The notes under the pieces are model-generated. The model was not told where the DNA came from. It searched no databases and worked only from the letters and a program-made list of their open reading frames with translations. Positions 33,578 through 45,344 of a stretch of DNA of 58,113 bases are shown one piece after another. Position numbers and translations under genes: made by a program. Source of the DNA: Rhizopus sp. PT2906 (lineage: Eukaryota; Mucoromycota; Mucoromycetes; Mucorales; Rhizopodaceae); NCBI GenBank assembly GCA_025529335.1, contig JAMYHX010000261.1, positions 1 to 58,113 of the forward strand, read 5' to 3'. The first letter of the stretch is position 1. Each line of letters begins with the position of its first letter.

Positions 33578-33780
33578 TTGATCAAACTGACAATATAAAA
33601 TTAGAATAATCATATTTAATTCTTTCTTCTTTAAAAGAAAAACGAACCAAGATGATAACTTCATAAAGTCTTGTTTAGTTTGACGCTACACACTGAAAAG
33701 TTTTTTTGGACTACATCATAGGTAGTATCTGGAGGCAGTGTCCATAGGATTAGTCTAACTTCTGGTGAATGTAGTGTTTT
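33578..33780 (+). mobile_element. MITE-like element, copy B (truncated)
   Basis: About 200 bp matching the right part of the element at 16.5-16.9 kb: shared blocks TAAAATTAGAATAA, TAACTTCATAAA, GTTTAGTTTGACGCTACACA, CATCATAGGTAGTATCT and the TIR (ATTAGTCTAACTTCTGGTG...TGTAGTGTTT). Here the TIR holds one CACCAGAA unit where copy A has two. The left end is not recognisable, so this copy is truncated or has diverged. Confidence 0.7.
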
Positions 33781-33934
33781 TCATTTGAAAAAGTCGTCAA
33801 TTTTATTGAAACTTTATCATGCGTCTGACTGCTGAAGTCTTTAATTTTACTGTTACTCCTCTTCCCATGATAACGCTTTACAAAAAGGCGGAATGAGAGC
33901 AAGGATGAATATCAACAATCAGGTATAGATACTT

Positions 33935-34092
33935 TACCATTGACGTCGCGTTATCGATGACACTTCGTAGTATACCACTACAGTCGTCAGCATCTTTGAA
34001 CTGGACCATAGCAGCTTCCTATTGTCTTTGCATTTTGAACGAAACTGATTTAATAGACTGTTTAAAATAACCTTTAAAGAACTCCTTGCAGA
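33935..34092 (-). pseudogene. Broken coding fragment, family unknown
   Basis: The minus strand reads KEFFKGYFKQSIKSVSFKMQ, then an in-frame TAG, then EAAMVQFKDADDCSGILRSV and IDNATSM in the same frame. The composition is coding-like, and the single stop interrupts an otherwise continuous reading. No start codon context or downstream exon was found. It lies just beyond TIR element copy B. Confidence 0.35.
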
Positions 34093-34324
34093 AAGATTTA
34101 TTACCAAAAAAGATACTATTAGGTATCATTCTCTGAGTGTCTCACAAAAGAATGTTCAGGGAAATTTCGCTTGTATGCGTGTAAACAGTATGCGGCTTAT
34201 TTACTTGCATATTGCAGAAATCTGTTACAAAATATAATTGGATAAAGATACATTGCATAAATTCCCTTTAAATTTACAATCATTCCTTTTCTACCCCTCT
34301 CTTTTTTTTTTTTTATAAAAAGTC

Positions 34325-35659
34325 ATGGGTGCTTGTATTAGTTTAGTTAAACCTAGTAAGAATGACCCTGAAGTGCAACGAAGCAAGAGCATAGACAAGC
34401 AGATCAAGGCAGATGAGAAAAAGATGAAAAGTGAAGTCAAAGTGCTATTGTTAGGTAGATATTATTCTTGACTTTTCATTACTTAAAGCATTCCTTTATG
34501 ATTAGGAGCGGGAGAGTCTGGAAAGTCAACTTTGATAAAGCAGTTACGTTTGCTCCATGCTTCAGGATTTGATGATAGCGAAAGAGAAAGTTATCGAATT
34601 GTTGTATTTTCAAACATTATTATGGAAATGCAAACAATATTTGAAGCTATGCAGTTATTAAGTATACCTTTTGAGCATGAGTCCAATGCAGTAAGTGAAG
34701 ACACCAGTATCCAAGGTTATTTTTAAATTCACGTATTAGCAATATATGCCTTTAATACAAGATGTCAGACAATTAGGACAACGAGAACCATATCCAGCAT
34801 CATTTTTAGAACCATTAAAAATTCTTTGGGCAGATGCCGGTGTACAACGCGCGAGAAGTGAAGCCAACACCATGTTTGCGTTACACGACAATGCAATCTA
34901 GTAATTTCTTTTTGCTAATAGCAAACAGCTCGGTTGTTTAACCCTCTTCTTTTTTTTTGTATAGTTTCTTTTCACAACTAGACAGATTCTGGGAACCTGG
35001 ATATATGCCAACAGATCAAGATATTGTTAGGTGTAGAGCTAAAACTACAGGAATTGTCGAGACAACGTTCCATATCGGTCCTTTAACCTATCGCATGTTT
35101 GACGTCGGCGGACAAAGGAGTGAGCGGAAAAAGTGGATACATTGCTTCGAAAATGTCACAGCTGTTCTATTCGTGGTAGCAATCAGTGGTTATGATCAAT
35201 GCTTAGTTGAAGATAAGGACTCAGTAAGTAGGGCATGTATGAAGAAAACATAAGCCAACCTTTCTTGCAATAGAATCAAATGCATGAATCGCTCATGTTA
35301 TTTGATAGCATCTGTAATTCAGTCTGGTTCAAGAATACGTCAGTGATCTTATTCTTAAACAAGATAGACATATTTAAAAAAAAGATACACGTATCCCCTG
35401 TTTCAAAATGGTTTCCAGACTTTGAAGGTAAACTTTATCATTCTTTTTTCTTTTATTAAACTTCTTAATAGGAAATGATGATAGTTTTGATCAAACCGTC
35501 GGATATTTCAAGAGGCGATTTCATAGGTTAAATCAAAACAGTAATAAGCGTTTATATATTCATTGCACGGATGCGACCGATGGACGTCTCTTAGATAACG
35601 TCATGACAGCAGTATCTGACATTATTTTAAACGAAAACCTTAACACCTTGATGCTGTAA
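34325..35659 (+). CDS. Heterotrimeric G-protein alpha subunit
   Basis: Membrane GTPase that relays receptor signals to adenylyl cyclase or MAP kinase routes. Six or so exons. The N-terminus MGACIS supplies Gly2 for myristoylation and Cys4 for palmitoylation. G1 is GAGESGKS; switch I has DIVRCRAKTTGIVE with the catalytic Arg; G3/switch II is DVGGQRSERKKWIHCFE; G4 is LNKID. The G5 region reads CTDATDGR instead of the usual TCAT, and the C-terminus ends NLNTLML without the Cys at position -4 that i-type subunits use. The splice GTAAGTGAAG...ATTAG joins EHESNA to QYMPLIQDV. The family is certain; coupling specificity is not. Confidence 0.92.
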
Positions 35660-35887
35660 CAATTTTGTATATATTCCACACAAAAGCAAACATATATTTA
35701 CATACACTACATACCAATGACAATAAACCATGCCATCTCCTATTACTTATCGATAGAGTACACTTCTTTAGATGATATTTTAGCTTAATTCTTCATTATA
35801 TTATGCAATTACAGTGAGCTACTTTGAAGTCAACTGAATAGTTTCACATTTTTAAGAAAAGAAGATAATAATCTATAATTAATATGA

Positions 35888-37171
35888 TCATTTATTATTA
35901 TTTACTGCAAGTTCCTTAAAAGCAGGCAAAGCAGAGCCACGCTTTGTGACAAGGTTTGGCGATAGTTGAGGACTCATGCCATATTTTACATACATCACCC
36001 CTGTCACAGTAGGTTTGTGTGAAAGATACAATCGAATGTTCTTACCTTCTATTTTTGCGTCAATAATACAAGTGCCATTCGTACAGTTTTCAATTTCAAA
36101 CCCTTGCACACTTTTTTGATCATCCCACTCATCGTCCATTTGACTGAACGAAAGCCTAATGGAGCACACTGAGGTCGAAATGAGATCAACCTGTTCATAT
36201 GTTGCAGATTCACATATCGGTGTGGCTAACTCTGCTTTCTTTTGCATCGCTTGGATCGCTGCTCGCGCTAAACGTCGTCCAACTGTCTGCAGCCCAGAAG
36301 CAGAGAGATGCACCCTGTCATCCAAGGAACAGTCTAGACTTGCAACCCCCGCTGTAATCGATTTGTATCCAAACAGTTTCCGCTGGTAGTCTTGCACATT
36401 TCGCCACCCCTTCACCGCCTCTTCTCGATCAATACGGTGAGCACCGATCTGGACAAAGGCAATTGGTAAGTCCGAACGCGTATCTGATCGTAAAAGATCA
36501 AGCCAGAGTTGGAACCTTTCCTCATACGTTTTTGATAACTCAAGGCTGACTGCGTCCGACTCCCCTTGGTACCAGAGGACACCAGCGATATGGTTTCCAA
36601 CCGCACGAATTTTATCAATCATGGCACCATACAGTGTCGTCTGGACCGTATCTTGGTTTATTTCGGCAGGTCGTTGCCAATCATGAAGCGAGGTGTTTCC
36701 ATGAGCACAGGCTACTAAGCCAACAGGAACGTTGTAATTTAGCTTTTGGTATTCTTGAGCAAAAGCTGGGCCGAGTGAGGCCCCTCTAAACTGTAAAAGC
36801 TGTGGGTTTGCAACAGTGGGATCAGGTAAGGTATGATGTACAGCTCGTGGTGACGCAGATAATTGATGAATTGGTTCAGACGCCTTTCTCCAATGCTCGG
36901 TTGAATCGTACAAGCACACATGTTGCAAGGAAGGAAGGTGAAGAGGTTGATGGGTGAAAGGATTCTTTAGGAATCCATGACCACGCATGTTGCTTTGACC
37001 TGCCATGATCCAAATGTCGCCAACAAATACATTGTGACAATCATTTATTGTATAAGGGCCTCCTACAGGTAGATCTACTGCCTTGTTGTCAATGATGACT
37101 TGAGCACTGTTTGTTGTAGGATCTCGCTGAAGAACTTGAAAAGGCGATACATGAGTGTAAGTATAGCCCAT
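35888..37171 (-). CDS. SASA-domain carbohydrate esterase (9-O-acetylesterase / CE6-like)
   Basis: SGNH-type esterase related to sialate O-acetylesterases and acetyl xylan esterases. Motifs: LPVGGPYTIN, then the nucleophile block DIWIMAGQSNMRG (GQSNM), GASLGPAF, GLVACAHGNTSLHDW, GVLWYQGESDAV (the QGES block) and the late DRVHLSASGLQTVG, which supplies the Asp/His pair (D-x2-H). A single open exon of 427 codons. The N-terminus is uncertain: the frame is open upstream of 37171, and an extra exon or signal peptide may lie at 37.2-37.35 kb. The natural substrate cannot be told; fungal sialic acid is rare, so an acetylated polysaccharide is more likely. Confidence 0.8.
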   Translation of the reverse strand: MGYTYTHVSPFQVLQRDPTTNSAQVIIDNKAVDLPVGGPYTINDCHNVFVGDIWIMAGQSNMRGHGFLKNPFTHQPLHLPSLQHVCLYDSTEHWRKASEPIHQLSASPRAVHHTLPDPTVANPQLLQFRGASLGPAFAQEYQKLNYNVPVGLVACAHGNTSLHDWQRPAEINQDTVQTTLYGAMIDKIRAVGNHIAGVLWYQGESDAVSLELSKTYEERFQLWLDLLRSDTRSDLPIAFVQIGAHRIDREEAVKGWRNVQDYQRKLFGYKSITAGVASLDCSLDDRVHLSASGLQTVGRRLARAAIQAMQKKAELATPICESATYEQVDLISTSVCSIRLSFSQMDDEWDDQKSVQGFEIENCTNGTCIIDAKIEGKNIRLYLSHKPTVTGVMYVKYGMSPQLSPNLVTKRGSALPAFKELAVNNNK

Positions 37172-37604
37172 ATGGATAAAAAAAATAACCGCTGTTCTGC
37201 GCGCAAATACCTTGAGCTCCGATAATAAACAGTTCGTGAAACAGGGGACACCATCCCAATTATTCGTAGTTGCACTAGAAAAGGGGGAGAAGAAGACAAA
37301 GGTTTATGATAGCAATGGGAAAAGCCATTTCTTTCTATTGTTTCCAATTCGTGTTAGCACCAGCCCATTTGTGGTAAGCGCCCCTTTTATTTTTAGAGGG
37401 AATCTTGTTCTATTTAGGAACAAGTTTGTACGGCTTAACAAAGCCTACCAAATCTGGGTCATCATCTGTATGTAGATGGGCACAAAAAACTGCGCCTCGT
37501 CATACCATGTATCTAATATGCACAAGTATAAATTGTTTTCTTACTAATACTTCTTTTTTCCTTTTCTTTACTCTGAGAAAAAGAGAGAGTACAATTAGCA
37601 AAGC
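37172..37604. promoter_or_regulatory. Divergent intergenic region, esterase / kelch genes
   Basis: Between outward-facing starts of the SASA esterase and the kelch protein, so it likely contains both promoters, plus possibly a missing first exon of the esterase (open frame VPCFTNCLLSELKVFARRTA on the minus strand). No motif assigned. Confidence 0.4.
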
Positions 37605-39652
37605 ATGCAAATTGTACACATTCTCGGATTACTTGCCATCAGTGCATCGGTTAAGGCAACCGTTCTCAACTCTCGAGTACTTTCATGTAAAAATTGAGAT
37701 GAAAAACGTATCAACCGTACCTTGACCAATTCTTCCATCATTTATAAATATAGCTTGTGGATACATAAGTAATAAAATATATTGCTATGGCGGAGATATA
37801 TCAAACGTCGTTAATGTATTTCGACCGGAGGGCCGCTTATACGTACTTGATATTGGACAAATGTATGGACAACAGAGCAGCACCTTCAACAACAAATGGA
37901 ACGAAGTCATCGCCAGTAATGACTTTAACATCGAAGTTAGACGAGCTCCAGAATCTATCTTTTTTCCAGAACAAAATCAAATCGTGATCGTAGGAGGATT
38001 CAGCAGTAATACACCATTTACCAATCAAACGATTGCCTACGACACAGTCAGCAATACCTGGAAATCATTACCAGCCTATTCCGAGCCTGACAGACCTCGA
38101 CGTCAAATGTATATACATACACACTAACTTTATCTGCTTTTTATTTACTCTCCTACTTTTCATGATAGTTACTTTGCCACGACTGTCAACTTGATGTCAG
38201 CAACAAATGATACAGCTGCATTCTATGGTGGTTATGAAAGGTAATCTATACAAACTAACAAGGAATGATCGATATATTAATACTATGTAGTCTCCCCTCC
38301 ACAACTGTTCCCATGATTTCTTCAACTGGACAAAATATAACTAATATAAATAATGGAACATCCATCAGAGGATTTGATTCTTTGACGGTATTCAATATCA
38401 CTTCACAGGTAAAATCATGTAAAAATCAGATACTCTTTAATGCTTAAATATCTCTCTGCAATGTAGACATGGAGCTACTTTTCCCCTCAGAAAGTATTCC
38501 CTGATCCAGATTTCTATCCCAATTCTCAATCGGCAACATTTAATCCTAGGACTGGCAAAATTTACTACTTTGGTGGAAGTTATTATTTGCATTCAAATTA
38601 TGGACCTATCCGATTCCCTTTAAGTAAAACGTATATATTCAATACCATTCAAGGTACTTGGAGCTTACAGCCACTGGCTGCAGTTGTTGGCAGCAGTGTA
38701 CCTTCCGACAGAATCTATCATACGACTACTTTATGTAAGCTCTTAATTAATCACAAACAAGGGACGGAATAGGTCTTAATTATTTGATGTATACACATAG
38801 TGCCCAATTCAGATCACATCCTCTTGTATGGTGGAACAAATGATGGAAGAATCGGTAAATAGAGGTTTATCAATCCTTTTTTCTCTCTCTTTTTCTAACT
38901 ATTTTGTTTGAATTAGGTCTCACGGATTTCTGTTATACACTTGACTTGACTACTTACGAATGGACAAATCAAGTTAATGTCACTGTTCCTACTTCTGTAT
39001 CAGAAAGTGGAGTTCGATATGGACATTCAGGTAAACTGTTCTCCCTAAAAGGGAAAGAGATTGAAACTAGGACTTATATTTTTTTTTGTAGCCGTTTTGG
39101 TAAACACTACACTGTTCATCTTGTTTGGTAGTGATATCAATGGCAATGGCAGTCCAAATCTGCTCACATTTGATATCTCCAATGTATCCAACATTCAATA
39201 TACACCTACCTATCCTTTGCTTCCTGCTACAGCTGGCAACCCAGGCAACCCAAGCAGCAACAACAACAACAATAATAATAATAATAACACCATAACATCA
39301 GTACCAGCTAGTGCAGAATTAAGCGGTGGAGCCAAAGCTGGTATTGCTATCGGCTGTGTATTGGGAGTAAGTAATGAAAATAAGTGTATATCTCACGTTC
39401 TGACTTGTATATATTTGGCAGGTTGCAGCTATTGCAGGTACTATCTTTTTCTTTATGCGCCGTAAACGAGGAACAAAAGGAGGTGAAGAAGTGATGCAAG
39501 TCGATTGGGATAAGATTGAAAATCAATATAGAGAAGTTCAGGCACCGCCTATTTATACAACACATGCACCATCAACGAATGAAGTTGTCAGACAAACACC
39601 TGATGTCTTTCTTTCTGAACCTATGAAAGGGATCTCTCCTTCAGCTCATTAG
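37605..39652 (+). CDS. Secreted/surface kelch-repeat protein with C-terminal membrane anchor
   Basis: Signal peptide MQIVHILGLLAISASVKA at the start. An intron with donor GTAAAA joins LS to CGYISNKIYCYGGDISN. Kelch-blade motifs recur across about eight exons: IYCYGGD, IVIVGGF...YDTVSNTWKSLP, AAFYGGYE, KIYYFGGS...FNTIQGTWSLQPL, ILLYGGTNDGR and YTLDLTTYEWTNQ. A Ser/Asn-rich linker with an Asn run precedes one transmembrane helix (GIAIGCVLG joined to VAAIAGTIFFFM) followed by RRKRG and a 60-residue cytosolic tail with PP and Tyr motifs. It is therefore a type I plasma-membrane or wall-proximal protein with an extracellular propeller, a common architecture in Mucoromycota-type fungi; ligand unknown. 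Confidence 0.8.
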
Positions 39653-39761
39653 TTGATTACACAACCTTTTCTTTGGCTATTTTTTTTTTTTTTTGCTTAC
39701 AATCTTGTTCATATAAATATCAACTTTTTTATTGATTTATAAATTAATGCCTTAATAAAAC

Positions 39762-41023
39762 TTAAGAGGAACAAGCAGCAATACTACTTGATCCTGACAA
39801 GTTAACACAGACGTTCTTGGGGGTCTTGGAAGCCTTGGTAACAGTGAGACCGCTGATAGTAAAGTCTGTGCATGGAGTCTTGGTGGAGCAATTGACGTTG
39901 AGGATAGGATTACCAGCACTAGAAGCAGAACTATAAAGAAAGTAGGTTAAAAGGGAAAGCATGATTTTGATTGATGCCTTACCCAGTGATGGTATTGAAC
40001 GTAACATCGCTGATAGACAAGGAACTAGCATCATTGCTATTACAGTAAGACATTTGATTCTTGTCACAGTAATGAGTGGTGACAATAACAGGGTTATCGA
40101 CATTGTTGAGGTGGACATTCTTGTAAATGACATCAGATACGGAACCCTTACCACCGGGCCAGGTCTTGATTCTGACACCATTCTGGCAGTTATTACAGGT
40201 ACTGTCGTAAACACGAACCATCTTGACGCTTTCTTGCTTGCCACCCTTACCGAGAGAGCCAACACTGAAACCATGACCACCGTTACAGATGATGTTAGAC
40301 AAGGTGATGTTGGTCACGCCTCCGTTGATAGCAGTACAGTCATCACCAACAGTGAGATGAGAGTTTTGGAAAATGATGCCAGAAGAAGAAGAGACGTCCA
40401 AGGCATCTGTGTTTTTGGCGAGCTTGCTGCTTGTAGAGGCAGTTTTGAGCGTGATGTTATCCAAGACGAGGTTTTGGGAGTTAGTGACACCAAGGTGAGC
40501 TCTAGGAGCATTGATGATACTGAAGCTACCAATATTTGAGTTGGTAGCAGAGATACGGAGGACGGTAGGAGCAGTGTGATCTTCAGCATCGTACCTAATA
40601 GCGACACAAGGTGAGTCAATGAATGACTGTAAAGCAAAAAAGAACTTACCAAGCTTGGCCATTGCCATTAATGGTACCGTCACCATACATCTTAATGTTA
40701 TCACCCTTCAATTGAATGTAATGGTCTCCATTTTGCCAAGAAGAGCTACGAGCAGGTAAACTGATAGTACCAGCAAGGTTAATATTGACATTCTTGAGGC
40801 CAGAGATAGTGACAACGCTCTTCAAGTTGTAAGTTGTGCCCTTGGAGAAAGTGACAGTACCACCCGTTTTACATTTCTCAAAGGCCTCGGCAATAGTAAT
40901 AGCATCATCAGAGCTACTCTTGGCAACAACACAAGTATTGGTAGCAGCGGCAGAGACATTGCTTATTCCAACAGAGAGAAGCAAAAGAGCAGTGATAGAA
41001 GTTAAAGAGAGGAATTGGACCAT
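39762..41023 (-). CDS. Polygalacturonase, glycoside hydrolase family 28
   Basis: Secreted pectin-degrading enzyme. Signal peptide MVQFLSLTSITALLLLSVGI..SA. Three exons: the first ends at GQAW and joins YDAEDHTAPTVLRIS after a 55-nt intron (donor GTAAGT, acceptor CTATTAG), and a second intron joins TITG to SASSAGNPILNV. All GH28 active-site motifs are intact: NTDALDVSSS, VGDDCTAINGG, GGHGFSVGSLG and VRIKTWPGG. Four late cysteines (CSTKTPC, CVNL, AACSS) fit family disulphides. Shows overall similarity to Rhizopus-type secreted polygalacturonases; endo or exo mode cannot be decided by eye. Convergent with the kelch gene (110 bp between stops). Confidence 0.92.
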
Positions 41024-42941
41024 GACTTATAATTAAAGAATGGAATGAGTATAAAGTTGTTTACATACAACAGATGTGTTCTTTTATATGCTTGATCTCT
41101 CTTGTCGTGTGACAACGACAAGTATATAAAAAAGGCACTAAAGCATGCAAATAAAAATATAATTACTGTTTTATCAGGTTGATATTGCATTCAATACAAA
41201 TGAAACCATTTCCCCAATACATGAACCAGTTTGTAAGCTTAATGTTACTCGAATGTTTGAATGTACCGCGGAGTGCCTTAAATGCCCACTTTTGGTAAAA
41301 TAGTTTTAATAAAGAAAAAATGATAAGCAAAGTATTTTTTCTTGTCTTTTGTAGCAAACAAAAGAAAGTAGTTGTTTAGCATTGAAAAAGAATCATAAAG
41401 AAAAAAAAAGATAATATAAACTTCAATAAACAAGAGTTACCTGGAACTATAAACATTGCAATTCTTGGCAACTTAACGAGCAGGATCATCCACACACAAT
41501 CTCCACTGATCGCCTTTATAAATCTATAAGTGTAACTGTATCTCGGAAAATAAGACCAGCTATTTCATTAACAATAATATTAACGTGTTACACATTTTTG
41601 AAGTGTCAAGATTAAGTCTAGATAACTCAAAAAAGACACGAATTACAGTAGATGCTTTGAATACTCATTGCGTAAGCATACTAGCTACACATCTAATTCT
41701 CTTTATTTATTATTATTATTAGTTTGGCCTTTGTGAAATTATCAGATCAATGGCAATTCCATAACCATTGCAATCTGATAACGTCGCACGATAAAGTAGT
41801 ACAATAAAGCGGAAAAATTGGAGAAAAGGAATTTAAACTTGAGAAAACTTCAAAAAGCCCCTTTGATGATAACAAGTGATGATGACTTTGAGAAAATCAA
41901 AAGAAAGAGATACATTGTGAAAAAAATGAGGATAACATGTCGTTTCCTTGTACAATGGAATCTTTCTTTCTCTCTTTCTCGGTAATGGCCGCATTGAGTT
42001 ACAAAGCACTTGCATTAATTCTACAGTTGATTCAATCTCAGCAATAATAAAACTTTTGAAATGAGTACAAGACCAACTGATATGTGTACATTTGGAACTT
42101 CAAATCATGAGAAAAGAAGAATTAAATTGTTTATTTCAATAATGCATAAAAATATAGGTGCTCCTAGTATTATGTCAGATCGCCATTAACCTTGGCAACT
42201 GCTTCATATAATCATATTTTGAACTAATCCGTCAGTAAACTTATCGTCCAGTTTTTTTACCACTACGACATTTGTGTAAACTAAGGATGAAGTCTATTAG
42301 CCAAAGTAGCGATATAGGAAACCGTATCAATGATTTCCAGACGCCTGGAACTTTCCTCTCCAAAAGCACCCCACTTCACTTTGCTGTGAATACTGCATGC
42401 CTTTCTTCAGAATATCCTCTTTTCTTCTTCATGAGCATTCTTCTACTGTGGCAATTGCCTTATACACAAAAGTGCAACTCATAAGGCCAAACAACGTCTC
42501 TCAATTAGTCTTTTATCCAATGACATGTCTTGCTGTCAACCTAGACTGGGTAAATTATCTTGTACGATTTGAAGTCAAGAAGAGCGATAAAGGCTCAAAG
42601 GAGTTTTCTAAATACATTTTTTCTTTCAAAGAGACAAAAAGGATCCTCTCTAGTTATTTTTCTTTAATATCTTGCAAATGTCTCCAATCATTTGATGTGT
42701 TATAAAAAGATAAAGCTACTCCAAGTTTTACTTCCTTTTACCTCGTGTTTAGACACAACTCATAGTCAATTACAATTGATGGAATGTTGAGCCAACGTGT
42801 TTTTTCTTTAATAAGTGTTACTTTATTATTACGTCCGCTACAGCAAACACGTATGCGTGGTAAGGCTATTGATTATAAATCAAGTCGTACTTCAATATAA
42901 GGAAATTGTGACATTTCAATAATCCAATAATTTGGAAAGAT

Positions 42942-42974
<33 letters not shown>

Positions 42975-43508
42975 CTCTTTCTCTCTTTGTGTCACTGTAA
43001 TTCATTTATATTGCTACCCGTGTACTAGTATATCTGAGGCATATGTGTCATCCCAGAAGATGGTCTCTAATCATTGATTATTTTATATATGATATTCAGT
43101 GGGACTTATCCCAGATAATCGGACTAGGCTTATATTAACTCTTTCTCATCTCAATAATCTGATCCTTTATTACTTTATAGACAATGAATGAATTGATTCA
43201 CTTTTTAGGAAAATATCAATGCTTAGTCTTTTTTTGTTTTGGTTTTGTTGATTCTTTTTTTTTTTTTTTTTTTTTTTTAGTATCTCCTTTTTAGACTGAA
43301 TTAACCAGAACAAAGACATTAAATGACTTCCGCAGCCACTGTTCAATCAAAAGACGGACATTGAAATATAAGCGTCAACATCCCTTTCAAAAAGATTTTT
43401 GCCTCTTTTTTTTTCTGCTTAAACGCAATTCACTTTTTTTATTATTATTATTATAAAAAAAAAAGGCCATAAACCAAAGATAATAGAAACAAGTGTTATT
43501 TATATACA
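41024..43508. other. Longest gene-free region (2.5 kb)
   Basis: No gene is supported on either strand. It contains a CT microsatellite (about 42942-42968), a T-run at 43259-43279, an A/T-rich 5' flank of U2AF65 and a few weak coding-like traces: a minus-strand stretch at about 41.46-41.53 kb reading YKGDQWRLCVDDPAR then a stop then VAKNCNVYSS, and a minus-strand open frame at 41163-41357. These could be relics of decayed genes. The left end is the polygalacturonase promoter. Confidence 0.5.
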
Positions 43509-45344
43509 ATGTCTTATGGATGGAACAGAGACCAATCACGTAAAGTTTAATTATACATTTTCCCATGGGTAAACAAACTGTGTATATACTAATTTGTTGT
43601 TTATATAAAATATAATAGACCCTTCACAGCAATCTGCTGCTGATCTAGCCAATTCCTTCTTGAGTTCTGTTGGTCAAGAACTTCATGGATCTGGTGATAA
43701 TCATTATGGACATGAATCACAAGGTATGTATATACATTTATAGACTTTGTTGTAATCATTAACTTGCTGTCCTTTAGGCCGTTATGGTGATTACCATGCT
43801 GAAGATTATCGTCGAAGAGATGACAGAGAGATGGACAGAGAACGTCGACGTCACAGCAGTCGAGAACGTTATCATGACAGATCGCGCGATGACAGGGACA
43901 GAGACAGAGACCGAGAGAGACGCAGAAGGTCAAGAGACCGCCGTGAACGCTCTCCTCGCCGCCACCGAAGAGAAGAAAGAGACTATCACCGACGTAGACG
44001 CAGCATCAGCCCTCGTCGTCATAGTCGACGAAGAAGCATCAGTCCCATACGCCGCCGTGATGATGAAAATATTGTGCCTTTGAGTAAAAGACCCAGAAGG
44101 TTGCATAATTGGGATATGGCCCCTGCTGGCATGGAAGGTATGACTGCTCAACAAGTCAAGATGACAGGATTATTCCCATTACCAGGCCAAGTCGTTGGTA
44201 CACGTACACCCCAATCATTCCAGCCTCCACCTGTCAATCACAAGTTTGACGAAAGAGCTATCGTGAATACCACATTAACCAAACAAGCAAAACGTCTATA
44301 TGTCGGTCAGATCCCATTAGGGCTTGAAGAGAATGCATTGGCCGATTTCTTTAATGCAACCATGCATCAACTCAAAATGAGAGACCGAACGCCTGTTGTG
44401 TCAGTACAGATCAACCACGAGAAGAACTATGCTTTTGTTGAATTTGAAACAGCTGAACAGGCTACTGCCTGTATGTCCTTTGACGGCATCATGTTCCAGG
44501 GACAACAACTCAAGATTCGTAGACCCAAGGATTATCAACCAGCTCCAGAAGTAGTAGACACCTCGTCATTGCAGTTACCAGGTGTCATCTCAACGAATGT
44601 GCCTGATACACCCAACAAAATCTTTATTGGTGGTCTGCCAATATACTTGAATGACGATCAGGTTATCGAACTGTTGAAATCATTTGGTGAGTTGCGTGCA
44701 TTCAATCTCGTCAAGGACGCTACGACCGGCGCAAACAAGGGTTTTGCTTTCTGTGAATATGCTGATCCTAGTGTCACAGATCTGGCTTGTCAAGGATTGA
44801 ATAATATGGAGTTGGGTGATCGTAAATTGATCGTACAGCGTGCTAGCGTGGGCGCTAAGCATATTCCTCCTGATTACATGTCTGGACCTATCTTACCCGC
44901 CAATTATGTTCCTGTAACAAGTGCTAGAGATGAAGATGCCACTCGAGTATTACAACTCATGAACATGGTTTCACCTGAAGAATTAGAGGACGATGAAGAA
45001 TATCAAGGCATGACATATAATAGTATCTGTTTATTATGTATCTAACTTTTTCATCAGATATTTGGGAAGATATCGCAGAAGAATGCTCAAAGTATGGTAA
45101 TATAATAGACATGAAGATCCCTCGACCTCATGAAGGAACACTTGTGCCTGGTTGTGGTTTAGTAAGTATTATTGAAGTAGTTTAATGTTTGATTATAAAC
45201 CTGTGTAAATAGATCTTTGTAAGATATGAGACACAAGACGAAACATTGAATGCATTACGCGCACTTGCCGGACGAAAGTTTGCTGATAGAACAGTTGTTG
45301 CTAGTTTTATTGAGGAAGAAAACTACTTGGCTGATAACTTTTAA
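43509..45344 (+). CDS. U2AF2: Splicing factor U2AF large subunit (U2AF65)
   Basis: Binds the polypyrimidine tract and branch region to recruit U2 snRNP. Starts MSYGWNRDQSH (intron after codon 10), then an RS/RD-rich region (RDRDRDRERRRRSRDRRERS), the U2AF1-contacting segment RPRRLHNWDMAPAGMEG, and RRMs: RRM1 (KRLYVGQIPLGL...NYAFVEFETA), RRM2 (NKIFIGGLPIYLNDDQVIEL...KGFAFCEYAD) and the C-terminal UHM (SPEELEDDEEYQ...WEDIAEECSKYGNIIDMKIP, GLIFVRYETQ, GRKFADRTVVASF). The intron before DIWEDIAEEC most simply begins with GC (GCATGA at 45008) and ends CATCAG at 45057. It is 50 nt and preserves the family spacing EEYxxIxEDxxEEC. Stop at 45342. Confidence 0.93.

Noticed and set aside
39961..40539. 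192-codon plus-strand open frame over the polygalacturonase gene
   Set aside because: It is the antisense of a clearly coding GH28 exon whose active-site motifs are all intact on the minus strand.
42937..42970. CT repeat as a possible CRISPR or structured repeat
   Set aside because: Plain dinucleotide microsatellite without spacers or symmetry.
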